NCBI RefSeq assembly: GCF_035609205.1
Contig: NZ_CP141184.1
Location: forward strand, 5,401,001 to 5,465,000
Reading direction: 5' to 3'
Length of the DNA stretch: 64,000 bases
Origin: Hymenobacter sp. GOD-10R
GTDB lineage: Bacteria > Bacteroidota > Bacteroidia > Cytophagales > Hymenobacteraceae
Made by a program: the position numbers and the translations under genes. Under the pieces are notes generated by a model. It was not told the origin of the DNA. It did not search any database and saw only the letters and a program-made list of their open reading frames with translations. Below, piece by piece: positions 52,836 to 63,100 of the stretch (its first letter is position 1; every line of letters begins with the position of its first letter).

Positions 52836-53471
52836 ATGCTATACCAGCTAACTGGATTTCTGCTGTTGTCTATCCTAGGTATTGATCTGTTGCTTGTTGT
52901 TATACTCTATTTTTTACCGAGGATCAGGGAGCAATCCACCAGAACCTTGTGCTACGGCTTCGTGGTCCTCCTTGCACTAGCAACCTCCTTTTTTAAACTG
53001 CTCCGTATCTCTCCTTCTCTACTAGCATCCACGCCGGTGCATGTCACCGTCAAGAGTAAGCACCGCGACCTATTCCGAAGTTTCTACTATATCAAACAAT
53101 ACCACGGACGCACGTTCGCTACTTGGAAAAGCTACATGCCGGGTATGAGCACCGACGCGACACTAGAAGCGGAAGATGTTAAGCTGTTTTTGGCGATACA
53201 GCGGGATCATCAGTGGCTGATTACTCCAATCCGATCCATTTCTCATACGGGTGAAGCCATTGTCGACCTGGACAAAGCTAGCTTCCTACCCGACCGGACC
53301 GGTGCCATCGAAGCAGCAATTGTTGCCCGCTACAAGTGGGAAGCTGGTAACTATCTTTCTAGCTTTCTCACGCTTGTGCTCGTCGTTCTGTTGATTCAGC
53401 GGTTATGGTACCTAGGTTCCGGCATAACCAGAACCAGCCTACATGCACCCGTACACCCGAGCTTGTCCTAA
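52836..53471 (+). CDS. Hypothetical membrane protein
   Basis: A 211-residue protein with two N-terminal hydrophobic helices (GFLLLSILGIDLLLVVILYF, FVVLLALATSFFKLL), a soluble mid-domain of about 110 residues (ITPIRSISHTGEAIVD) and one C-terminal helix (FLTLVLVVLLIQRLWYLG). No family recognised. Confidence 0.6.
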   Translation: MLYQLTGFLLLSILGIDLLLVVILYFLPRIREQSTRTLCYGFVVLLALATSFFKLLRISPSLLASTPVHVTVKSKHRDLFRSFYYIKQYHGRTFATWKSYMPGMSTDATLEAEDVKLFLAIQRDHQWLITPIRSISHTGEAIVDLDKASFLPDRTGAIEAAIVARYKWEAGNYLSSFLTLVLVVLLIQRLWYLGSGITRTSLHAPVHPSLS

Positions 53472-53583
53472 ACACGGCTTGTCGTTAGTCGATGAAGGCT
53501 GACCGTTAGTCTACAAAGCAGGTCAACAGTGCGTTAGCCGCGCCTGAACTGGTATATTCACCTAGGTTCAAGCAGCTAACGGC

Positions 53584-54768
53584 ATGGCACACACAGCAGC
53601 CCAGTGGCCCATCCGGCTTCTACGGGCAATCGACGAGCACTTTTGGCTTCGCCACGGCTTGTTCTGGCTGGTGCGCACCGTGTACATGACGTGGCAATTC
53701 CTGTACGATCTGCACACGACCGCCGATTGGCAAGTGGCCCTGCGCGATTCGCTGATTCTGCTGCCGCCGCAACTAGTCGCTACTTACTCTCTGCTCTACG
53801 GTGTGCTGCCTCTGCTGTGGCGCCCCAAGCGTCGCGGGTTGTTTTTGGCGCTGCTGGCGCTATGGCTCGTGGGTACCCTAGCTCTCACGTTTGCCTATCG
53901 GTTCTTTGTCTTTATTCCCGCCCACCAGGGCGCCCACACCTCCTTCACCGATTATAATGTGGTCTTTGCCCACGGGTCGCACTTGCCGCTCTTGCTGCTC
54001 GCTGGCGTAGCGGCCTGCCTGCACGTGTACCGACAGTGGCATCAAAAAGAGCTGCTCAACGGCCAAATTAAGCAAGAGAATGCCCAAGCCGAGTTGCAAC
54101 TGCTAAAAGCCCAAGTTCACCCGCACTTCCTGTTTAATACGCTCAACAACCTGTACGCCCTCACCCTGCGGCAATCCGACGAGGCGCCGATAGTGGTGGA
54201 GCGGCTAGCTAGCTTGCTCTTTTTTGTGGTGGAGCAGGGCAACGCCTCTTCCATTGCGCTGGCTGACGAAGTAGCGTTGCTGCGCAACTACATCGCGCTG
54301 GAACAACTTCGCTACGGCTCCCGATTGACCGTAGATTTTCAAGTCCAAGACCTGTCCGGTACGGCGCGCATTACGCCCTTGCTATTGCTACCGCTGGTTG
54401 AAAACGCCTTCAAACACGGTTCTGCTGAGCAACTGGGGCAGGCTAGCATTCACTTGACCCTAAATATGGTAGGCGACAATTTATACTTTGTCGTTGCGAA
54501 CACTAAAAACCTAGGTTCCGATACGCACGCCAAGTCAGCGGGGATTGGCTTGCAAAATGTACGCCAGCGCTTGCAGCTGCTCTACCCCCAGCACCATTTT
54601 GAAATAGAAGCTCACGACGAAACATTCACCGTGCGGCTGATGCTGCGGTTATCCACGCACGTTGAGTTAGCCCATCCTCCTAGCGCTGAGCGGAGTGACC
54701 TGCCCGCTGATGACTCCCACACGCCGGACGCAGTTCATCTGCCCCTCGCCACTGCATTACGCTCATGA
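53584..54768 (+). CDS. LytS-like sensor histidine kinase
   Basis: A 394-residue kinase of the His_kinase (LytS/YehU) family. About four membrane helices lie in the first 150 residues. A coiled linker (LNGQIKQENAQAELQLLKAQ) leads to the phospho-acceptor motif PHFLFNTLNNLYAL with His181. The N box LPLVENAFKHGS and the G box GIGLQNVRQRL are conserved. It should phosphorylate the LytTR regulator encoded at 55877-56584. Its stop codon overlaps the next ATG, so the following paralogue is in the same operon. Confidence 0.92.
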   Translation: MAHTAAQWPIRLLRAIDEHFWLRHGLFWLVRTVYMTWQFLYDLHTTADWQVALRDSLILLPPQLVATYSLLYGVLPLLWRPKRRGLFLALLALWLVGTLALTFAYRFFVFIPAHQGAHTSFTDYNVVFAHGSHLPLLLLAGVAACLHVYRQWHQKELLNGQIKQENAQAELQLLKAQVHPHFLFNTLNNLYALTLRQSDEAPIVVERLASLLFFVVEQGNASSIALADEVALLRNYIALEQLRYGSRLTVDFQVQDLSGTARITPLLLLPLVENAFKHGSAEQLGQASIHLTLNMVGDNLYFVVANTKNLGSDTHAKSAGIGLQNVRQRLQLLYPQHHFEIEAHDETFTVRLMLRLSTHVELAHPPSAERSDLPADDSHTPDAVHLPLATALRS

Positions 54769-55870
54769 AGAACTGGCTTCGTCATCGAGTCACCCGGCAC
54801 ATGCTCTTTTGGGTTGCCGTCATGGGTTTCTTTCTCCTGATGCAACTGCCCGCCCACCTGCTCGCGGGCGCTGAGGTGCACGTTTTGGTCATGTTCACTA
54901 ATCAACTTCCGTTGTCGCTGCTGGCCACGTACTCGTTGTTGTATGGCCTTTTGCCCTTGCTGCTGGTACGGCGACGCGTGGCACTTTTTCTCAGTGGGCT
55001 AGGCGTTTGGCTTTTCGTGTGCTGGCTGCTGACTGCGCTGCTTCGGGTGTTTGGGTTCTTGGCAATGTCTGGCCATGCGGGGGCACCCAAGCAGGCATTG
55101 CAGTGGACCGATTACCTGACGTTGCCTTACACGTTCTTCACGGTGCTGGTAACAGCTGGTGTGGCCTGCGCAATTAAAGTCAGCAACGAATGGTACAAAC
55201 AGCGGCAAATCAGCCAGCAGCTACTACAACGCAAGCTCCAAACGGAGCTACAATTGCTAAAAGCGCAGCTTCAACCCACCTTCTTGTTTGACACGTTGCG
55301 CATGCTGCACACGCTCACCTCGCAAAAATCGGCCAGCTCCCCGGCGGCGGTGCTGCACTTATCGGCCCTGTTGCGCTACCTACTGTATGACAGTCAGCAA
55401 GCGATGGTACCCCTAGCCAGCGAGGTAGAGATGATACAGCACTACGTAGCCTTAGAGCAGCTGCGGCTAGGAAATCAGTGGAGGTATCGCTGAACTTTAG
55501 CGGGGCACTAGAAGCACATAACATGGCGCCGCTACTCTTGCTCCCGTTTGTGGAGAATGCTTTTCGGCGCGGCTCCGACGCGCACGCAGAGTGTTCGTGG
55601 GTGAGCCTCGACTTGGTCGTGAAGCAGAATTCACTTACTTTCAAAGTCATTAATAGTCAGAGCAATACCGAGTCTGATGCTTCTCCAGACCTAGGTCTGA
55701 GCAGTATTCGGCAGCGGCTTCAGCTTCTCTACCCCCACCAGCACGAGCTAAAAGTAGTGTCGGAGCCCGATACGCTGCTGCTTGTGCTGCACGTGCAGCT
55801 TACCCATGCTTTGCCGCCGGCACTTACCGAATTGGCGCGCACGTCTTACCCGCTTACCACCACTTTGTAG
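54765..55870 (+). pseudogene. LytS-like kinase paralogue, frameshifted and lacking the phospho-acceptor His
   Basis: The gene reads as 242 residues ending GNQWRYR at a TGA (55491-55493). Restoring one G near 55478 joins it to the frame 55478-55870, which begins VEVSLNFSGALE and contains the rest of the kinase (LLPFVENAFRRG, GLSSIRQRLQLLYP). It is therefore a 367-codon paralogue broken by one deletion. The phospho-acceptor is also lost: the motif that reads PHFLFN in the first kinase is PTFLFDTL here (Thr172), and the His of the N box (FKHG) is Arg. It overlaps the upstream kinase stop by 4 bases. A GTG at 55478 could restart translation of the C-terminal part. Confidence 0.75.
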
Positions 55871-55876
55871 CCCGCT

Positions 55877-56584
55877 ATGAAACTGCACTGCCTACTGGTA
55901 GATGATGAGCCGCCTGCCCTGGAAGTCCTCGAATCGTACGTTCGCGAGGTGGCGCACCTGGAGCTAGTGGCGAAATGTGACAACGCCTTGCAAGCGTTTA
56001 GCCTACTCCAACAGCATCCCGTCGATTTGATGTTTTTGGACATTAAAATGCCGAAGATGCTCGGCACCGACTTTCTGCGCAGCCTACGCCATCCGCCACA
56101 AGTTATTTTCACCACCGCCTACCGCGAGTACGCCTACGAGGGGTTCGAGCTCGATGCCGTGGATTACTTGCTCAAGCCGGTGTCGCTCGAACGGTTCCTG
56201 AAAGCAGTGGCAAAGGCGAGCAAAACCGACCTAGCTTCTCCACCGCCCGTAGAGTCTGCGCCCACCATCCACCCCGATGCTTTCCTGTATTTCCGCATTG
56301 ATCGTAAGATGGTGAAAGTGGTGCTGCGCGACATTCTGTACGTGGAAGGGCTAAAGGATTACGTTAAGATTCATACCCTCGCCGGGCCGCCATTGGTAGT
56401 CAAGCAAACCATCAGCGGAATTGAGGAAAAGCTTTCGGAAAGTAACTTCCTGCGCATTCATCGCTCTTTTATCGTGGCCCTTGATAAGATCCAGACCTAC
56501 AGCGCCCGTCACGTGGAAATCGCGCAGCAAGAGCTTCCTATTGGCCGCCTGTTCCGCCAGCGCGTCGATGCGGTGCTCAATTGA
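55877..56584 (+). CDS. LytTR-type response regulator
   Basis: A 235-residue regulator. The receiver domain starts LHCLLVDDEPPALEV, with the phospho-acceptor Asp in MFLDIKMPK, then the Thr and Lys motifs FTTAY and LLKPVS. The LytTR DNA-binding domain begins FLYFRIDRKMVKVV and ends GRLFRQRV, with NFLRIHRSFIVAL. It completes the LytS/LytTR operon (53584-56584) and probably controls cell-surface or stress genes. A terminator follows. Confidence 0.93.
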   Translation: MKLHCLLVDDEPPALEVLESYVREVAHLELVAKCDNALQAFSLLQQHPVDLMFLDIKMPKMLGTDFLRSLRHPPQVIFTTAYREYAYEGFELDAVDYLLKPVSLERFLKAVAKASKTDLASPPPVESAPTIHPDAFLYFRIDRKMVKVVLRDILYVEGLKDYVKIHTLAGPPLVVKQTISGIEEKLSESNFLRIHRSFIVALDKIQTYSARHVEIAQQELPIGRLFRQRVDAVLN

Positions 56585-56613
56585 CGGGAAGGAATCATAG
56601 GTAATCATAGGCA

Positions 56614-56643
56614 CGTCCCGCTTCTACTAGCAGAAGCGGGACG
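56614..56643 (+). terminator. Terminator of the LytS/LytTR operon
   Basis: CGTCCCGCTTCT/AGAAGCGGGACG stem with a 6-base loop; no T run but perfect pairing. Confidence 0.7.
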
Positions 56644-56668
56644 CGCACTAGGGACTATTCTGGCAACG

Positions 56669-58030
56669 CTACTTTCCTAGGGGCACCTCTTTAAAAAACA
56701 GCTTAGCGTTGATATTCCGCGCTACGGTTTTGCCCTGCACCTGGCCTTTCTCGCAGGAGACGCGGTAGTGAATCCCGCCGTAGAGGCGCGAAATACCACC
56801 TTCAATACCCGCTTGCTCAAACGAGGCATACGACCGGCTACCTAGGCCAAACTGCACATAGTTCTGATCGGTGAAAGCGTAGTTGTCGCCGAATAGTTGC
56901 GTTAGGGCTTCAGCCGCAGAGCCAGATACTACGGCATGGCCAGCACTGTATTCTGGGTATGAGGGCGTCGGAATAAGAGAGTTCCAAGTGGGTTGGCCCA
57001 TTGTGTTGCGGATGTAAGTGATAGGGCGCAGTAGGTTGTAGGTGTACTTTGTTTTAAGCGTGCTAATCAAGGCGTCGTTCAGAGTGATGCCTACTTTAGC
57101 ATAAGCCATCAGGGCTTTGCCTAGGGATGTGTGCTCCTTCTGCAAGACCTGCGCTAAGATCGACATCCAGTGGCCAGGTGGAGTGAAGCTGCGGCCGTTA
57201 GGCACGTCATTCCAGAACAAGGCAGTGGCTTTTTGCTCCGCGGTGCTGGTTTGCGATATATCGTACACTTCCTTGACCATCAAGTAAAACGGCGAGCCTA
57301 CCTGTTCGGAATAGGCCATGGGTGGGCCAGGGTCAGTGTTGTCGATGCTGCTCGCCACAATGGGCCGATTGGAGCCCCAAAAAGGGAAGACGGGTTTGCC
57401 GAAGGTAGGCGGCGTAGGTACCCATAGACCGGGGCCAGTGGGTAGCGTGTAAACCGCGGGGTTGTTGTACCCATCCGTTTGGGCCCACGCCCACACGGAT
57501 GCAGCTACTTGCTTGCCAAACGTGACGGAGCGCTCCACCACTTCTGGTGGTAGCCCTGCTGCACAAGCCGCCTTGTTGGTCGCTTCGAGCGAATCGATGG
57601 CAGCTAGGTTAGCAGCGGAGGTCGTTGAGAAAAAGCTGCGGTTGATGGCTGCCAAGGCTGCGTTGGTGCTCAAAGGTGAGTTGTAAGCTAGCTTCTTATC
57701 GGTCGATGGCAAGCCCGTCAGGCCGTTAAGCTGGCCTTCCAGCGTTCGGTAGCCTAGCAGGCCAGGAACCGCCGCCTCGTAGCCGGCAATACCGGCGTAA
57801 GCGAAAGGCCGCCCGAAAGTATTGGTCGGGTCTACGAACGTGGTTTGCACCAGCCGCAGCTGCAGGTTCAGCCACGAGACCGCCACGTCGGCGCGGTAGT
57901 CTGGCACGGTAGGCAGCGGGTCGTGGTCGGCGCAGGAAGTGCCCAGAAGCAAGCTGCCGCCCATCAGCAGCCACAGCAGAAGGATGCGCGGACCAAAACG
58001 ATACGTATTACGGGTAGTTTTCATGTGCAT
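56669..58030 (-). CDS. Vanadium-dependent haloperoxidase/PAP2-type lipoprotein
   Basis: A 453-residue exported protein of the vanadium-dependent haloperoxidase branch of the PAP2 superfamily. The lipobox is LLLGTSC (Cys33). The vanadate/phosphate site motifs are KTKYTYNLLRPITYIR, YPEYSAGHAVVSGS and GGIHYRVSCEKGQVQG, where the His of SAGH and IHYR are catalytic. Members oxidise halides with peroxide or act as acid phosphatases; which one cannot be told. Two ATG codons (58030 and 58024) are equivalent. Confidence 0.9.
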   Translation of the reverse strand: MHMKTTRNTYRFGPRILLLWLLMGGSLLLGTSCADHDPLPTVPDYRADVAVSWLNLQLRLVQTTFVDPTNTFGRPFAYAGIAGYEAAVPGLLGYRTLEGQLNGLTGLPSTDKKLAYNSPLSTNAALAAINRSFFSTTSAANLAAIDSLEATNKAACAAGLPPEVVERSVTFGKQVAASVWAWAQTDGYNNPAVYTLPTGPGLWVPTPPTFGKPVFPFWGSNRPIVASSIDNTDPGPPMAYSEQVGSPFYLMVKEVYDISQTSTAEQKATALFWNDVPNGRSFTPPGHWMSILAQVLQKEHTSLGKALMAYAKVGITLNDALISTLKTKYTYNLLRPITYIRNTMGQPTWNSLIPTPSYPEYSAGHAVVSGSAAEALTQLFGDNYAFTDQNYVQFGLGSRSYASFEQAGIEGGISRLYGGIHYRVSCEKGQVQGKTVARNINAKLFFKEVPLGK

Positions 58031-58374
58031 AATGAATAGTAGGTCAGCAAATTCAAGTGTTCGACTTCCGAACCTTATTGTCAGTTACCATTCAAAGATG
58101 CCCCATAGGCTAGGCTCTTGCTGGCTTATTCGCCTAGCGGCAATGCTTCATCGACATACAGCAGCAGCATCTTGGCAAACAGCATTTTATGTCGTTCGTC
58201 TACTTGTTTCTGTTGTCTGTCGACAAGCTATTCCTGGAACATTCGCCGTTTTATCATTTATCGAAAAACTAGCCTGCACTGCTGTTTTCGGTCCTAACTC
58301 CACAAAGGCAAACAGCCCGACTTCTGCGTTAGAAGTCGGGCTGTTGTACAGAAAGCTAGCTTTCCTGCTACACC
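58031..58374. other. Intergenic region with terminator
   Basis: Contains the hairpin at 58311-58345; no gene seen. Confidence 0.5.
58311..58345 (-). terminator. Terminator hairpin of the alcohol dehydrogenase gene
   Basis: AACAGCCCGACTTCT/AGAAGTCGGGCTGTT, 15-bp perfect stem with a 5-base loop, about 30 bases after the alcohol dehydrogenase stop. Confidence 0.8.
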
Positions 58375-59421
58375 TTACAGCGTAGCAATGTCAATCACGA
58401 AGCGATACTTCACGTCGCCTTTCAGCATGCGCTCGTAGGCGTCGTTGATGTCGGCAATGTTGATCAGTTCGATGTCCGACATGATGTTGTGCTCGGCGCA
58501 GAAATCCAGCATTTCCTGGGTTTCGGCGATGCCGCCAATCAGCGAGCCGGCAATGCGGCGGCGGTTGCTGATCAGGTTGAAGGCGTGAATGTGCGGCGCC
58601 TCCGTAGGTACGCCCAGCAGAATCATCGTACCATCGCGACGGAGTAGGTTCACGTAAGTAGCGAGGTCCAGCTGCGCCGATACGGTGTTGATGATGAAGT
58701 CGAAGTAGTTCGTTACGCTCTTCAGCTGCTCTTCGTCCTTCGTCACCACAAACTTGTGGGCACCTAGCTCTTTGGCGTCGGCTTCTTTGTTGGGCGAGGT
58801 GCTGAGCACGGTTACTTCAGCGCCCATAGCGGCGGCTAGCTTCACGGCCATGTGACCAAGGCCACCTAGGCCCATCACGCCTACGCGGTGCCCGGGGCTC
58901 ACTTTCCACTCACGCAGGGGCGAGTAGGTCGTGATGCCGGCGCACAGCAGCGGCGCCACGCGAGCGAGGTCGAGCGTATCGGATACTTTCAGCGTGTACT
59001 TTTCATCTACCACGATCTGGTTGGAGTAGCCGCCGTAGGTGGGCGCGCCGCTCTCGATTTCGCGGCTGTTGTAGGTGCCCACCATGCCGGTTGTTTCGCA
59101 ATACTGCTCGAGGCCTTCTTGGCAGCTCGGGCAAGTGCGGCACGAGTCAACCATACAGCCGACGCCAGCTAGGTCACCTACTTTGAACTTGGTAACATGG
59201 TCGCCTACTTTGCTGATGCGGCCCACGATTTCGTGGCCGGGCACCATTGGGAAGATGGAGCCGCCCCACTCGTCGCGCACTTGGTGCAAGTCGGAGTGGC
59301 ACACGCCACAGAACTGAATATCAATGAGTACATCGTGAGGACCTACTTCGCGGCGTTCGAAATTGAAAGGCGCGAGGGGGACTTTCACAGCTTCCGCTGC
59401 ATAGCCTTTTACTGGAATCAT
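58375..59421 (-). CDS. Zinc-dependent NAD(P) alcohol dehydrogenase (YahK/CAD-like)
   Basis: A 348-residue medium-chain dehydrogenase. The catalytic zinc site is in CGVCHSDLH and GHEIVG, the structural zinc Cys cluster in DSCRTCPSCQEGLEQYC, and the Rossmann motif is GLGGLGHMAV. The NADP-preferring layout (STSPNKEADA after strand 2) resembles YahK-type aldehyde reductases. Single gene, terminator downstream. Confidence 0.93.
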   Translation of the reverse strand: MIPVKGYAAEAVKVPLAPFNFERREVGPHDVLIDIQFCGVCHSDLHQVRDEWGGSIFPMVPGHEIVGRISKVGDHVTKFKVGDLAGVGCMVDSCRTCPSCQEGLEQYCETTGMVGTYNSREIESGAPTYGGYSNQIVVDEKYTLKVSDTLDLARVAPLLCAGITTYSPLREWKVSPGHRVGVMGLGGLGHMAVKLAAAMGAEVTVLSTSPNKEADAKELGAHKFVVTKDEEQLKSVTNYFDFIINTVSAQLDLATYVNLLRRDGTMILLGVPTEAPHIHAFNLISNRRRIAGSLIGGIAETQEMLDFCAEHNIMSDIELINIADINDAYERMLKGDVKYRFVIDIATL

Positions 59422-60121
59422 GAATTTAAAATTTGGTTTTGGAGAAGGTAAAGCGCGGTCTTCCTTAACAGCAGGCCGGCTCGGAGGTTTTACTTGTTTA
59501 CGGTAAACCTAGGATTAGTGGCCTAGCTAGTTCCCCTATCGGTGCTTAATTACGTGTAAAACGCGCTCCTGCTTACATCTAGGAACGCACGTCAGCACGT
59601 CACAACCTAAAGCGCTTGGGCTGATGTTGCCTACCGGAGTTTCTCTACTTTTCCAAACCGCTCCATACCAATATAGTGCTACTTAGTAGAGGAATAAGTA
59701 AAACCCAATTAGCCGGAATACTTCCTATAATTTTTTATAATATATCATCAATAAGTTAAATTTATTACGATTAATTATATTTTTTGTAAGAATATTAATA
59801 ACAATATTAGCCTTGTTCTTATGCTTCACACGAGCTTCGCTGTTGCGCTTGTCAACGGGTCAGTTATGCCCGAACAGGCAGAAGAACAAGAGCCATTCAA
59901 CGCTGAGTATCCATCCAATTTTTATAAGTCAGCTTATGAAACTATTTACTCACTCTTTTGCACCAGGTGAAAAAGTGCAGACCTGCAGTGGCTCACTCAC
60001 CTTGCCTCCCAGTCTACTGGGCATCCTCTCCCTAGCTCCGCAAGAGCCTAGGGCTTCGCTGTTTGTGCCGAATCGAATTGCTTTAGAGCAAGCACTAAGC
60101 TAGGCAACCGCCGCAAAGATT
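59422..60121. other. Intergenic region, AT-rich in part
   Basis: About 700 bases. The part from 59710 to 59820 is very AT-rich and probably holds the promoter of the downstream gene. A 55-codon frame at 59936-60103 (MKLFTHSFAPGEKV) is weak and is not annotated as a gene. Confidence 0.5.
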
Positions 60122-63100
60122 ATGAAAACACCTATTACTCCTGCAAGCCTGGAGCGAGCCGGCGTGTGCCTTGCCCGAAACGTTTCCGCTCCAAATTCTA
60201 CCGCGGCAAAAACCAATAACTGGTTTTTCGAATTAGGTTATTCTCTACTAATCAAGCGCTTACTACTACTCGTATTCAGCCTTAGTTTTTCCTCTTTGCT
60301 GGCCCAAAACGCCATCGTGACGGAAAACGCGCAGACGGGTGCGCTAGCTTCTGAGTGGGATGTTAGCGGCGCTGGCGACCTATCCATCCAAGGTTTTGCG
60401 ACCGATATCAGCTACAATGTGGGCGAAACGGCCCGCTTCAAAATTAAGACAAACGCCACCGGCTACACGATAAGGATCTACCGGTTAGGCTATTACCAGG
60501 GCCGTGGGGCTAGGTTTATAACCCAGATAGCGCCATCGGCTCCGCTGCCGCAGACTCAGCCACTCGGCAACTTCGACGCAACCACTGGCTTGCTGGATTG
60601 TGGCAACTGGGCCGAGTCGGCTAGCTGGGCCATACCTAGCTCGGCTGTTTCGGGTATTTACATTGCCAAGCTCACCCGCACCGATACGCAGGGTGCCAGC
60701 CATATCGTCTTTGTGGTGCGCAACGATGCCAGCACCTCCGATCTGCTTTTCCAGACCTCGGATGCTACCTGGCAGGCCTACAACGTGTACGGCGACAACA
60801 ACAATGGCAAAAGCCTCTACACGGGCGCAGGCGGCAAAGCCTCCAAGGTGAGCTACAACCGGCCGTTTCTGACGCGCAGTGGCGGTGGCGGTGGCGGAGC
60901 GGCCGAAGATTGGCTATTCAACTCCGAATACCCGATGCTGCGCTGGCTCGAAGCCAACGGCTACGACATGACCTACAGCACCGACGTGGACACCGACCGG
61001 CGCGGCAATCTGCTACTCCAGCACAAAGTGTTCATGTCGGTCGGGCACGATGAGTATTGGTCGGGCGCTGCCCGGGACAACGTCACGGCGGCCCGCAATG
61101 CAGGCAAGCACCTAGCTTTTTTCGGCGGCAATGAGGTGTACTGGAAAACGCGGTGGGAAAACAACAACCGCACGCTGGTGTGCTACAAAGAAGGCGGCTC
61201 GGGCGAAAACGCCTGTAGTGGCAAGTGCGACCCTAGTCCCGAATGGACCGGGCAGTGGCGCAGCGGCTGCAACTTTCCCACGGCAGGTGGCTGCCGCCCC
61301 GAAAATGAGCTGAGCGGCCAAATCAGCTGGAGCGGGGACATCGGCACGATTCAGGTGCCGGCCACCTACAAGAACCTACGCTTCTGGCGCAACACCAGCG
61401 TGGCAGCCCTAGGTGCCGGTCAAACGGCTACCCTCACGCCCAACACCCTAGGCTACGAGTGGAACCCCTACCAGGAACAGTTTAAATCCACCTACCCTAG
61501 CGGTCGTATCGTGCTGTCGCAGACGACGCTTAACGGGAAAGTTCACCAACTCTCTATCTACAAGCACAGCAGCGGCGCCTTGGTATTCGGCGCCGGCACT
61601 GTGCAGTGGTCTTGGGGCTTAGATAGCAACCACGACCGGGGCAATGATGCCGCGAATCCGGCCATGCAGCAGGCAACGCTGAACCTGTTTGCCGACATGG
61701 GCGTGCAGCCGGCTACTCGGCAGGCTGGCTTGGTGGCCGCCACCGCCTCCACCGACGCCCAAGCGCCAACCGTCGCCATTACCTCCCCCGCTCCTAATGC
61801 TAGCCTGCCCAGCGGCACCGCCGTCACGATTACAGGCACAGCTACCGACGCCAATGCCGTAGCCGGAGTGGAAGTATCTACCGACGGCGGCACAACGTGG
61901 AACGTAGCCACCGGCACCACCAGTTGGACGTTCGCCTGGACTCCTACCACGCAAGGCGCGGCCACCATCCGAAGCCGTGCCTTCGACGACTCGGGCAACA
62001 TGAGTGCCCCGGTTGTAGTAGCGGTTACGGTCACGGGCCCCAACACGCAGGTATGTCCCTGCACGGTATTTCAGCCGACGGAAGCGCCCGCCAATAACCC
62101 CTACAACGACAACCAAGCCATTCAGCTCGGTATGCGGTTCCGGGCTAGCTCCGATGGCTACATCACCGGGGCGCGTTTCTACAAGCAAAGCGGCAACACC
62201 GGCACCCACACTGCCCAACTCTACAACAATGCCGGCGTGCTACTGGCCGAGGCCGTGTTCACCAGCGAATCGGCCTCGGGCTGGCAGGAAGTTCCCTTCC
62301 CTAGCGCTGTGGCCGTCACGGCCAACACCACCTACGTCATTTCTTACCACAGCAGCGCGGGCAATTATTCCGCCACCAATCCGGGCTTCGATGTAGCGAA
62401 AGTCAACGGCCCGTTGCGCGGCTTGGCCAACGGAGAAGATGGGGCAAACGGCGTGTACAAGTACTCGGCCACACCAGCTTTCCCCACCGACAACTACCAA
62501 ACCAGCAACTACTGGGTTGACGTCGTGTTCAACACCACGGGGGGCGGGGCAGATACTACGCCGCCAACGGTTGTTTCGACGTCGCCAATTGCCAACGCTG
62601 GCAACGTCAGCATCACGCCGGCCGTCACGGTCACGTTCAACGAAGCCCTCGACCCGGCCACCGTGAACACCAACACCCTAGGTCTTTTCGGCCCCGGCAA
62701 TGCGCCGGTAAGTGCCTCCGTGAGCTACAACGCCAGCAGCCGCACGGCCACGCTGAGCCCAACGGGCAACCTAGCTTATTCAACTGCTTACACGGTACGT
62801 GTTAAAGGCGGTACCACTGACCCGCGTATTAAAGACGCAGCAGGAAATGCATTGGCCGCGGATTATACCTGGTCGTTTACGACGCGGTCCGCGCCACCGG
62901 CTCCTCTACCCTCGCCTAATGATGGTCCCGGCGGCCCAATCCTGGTGATTAGCTCCACGGCCAACCCGTTCAGCCGCTTTCCAGTTGAAATTCTGCGGGC
63001 GGAAGGCTTCAACGAGTTTGCTGCCAGAGACATCGCGCAGGTAGACAACACCTTGCTGAATGCCTATGACGTGGTGGTGCTGGGTGACATTTCGGTGTCG

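Noticed and set aside
59936..60103. 55-codon frame beginning MKLFTHSFAPGEKV
   Set aside because: No membrane segment or domain; it lies just before the giant gene and may be chance.
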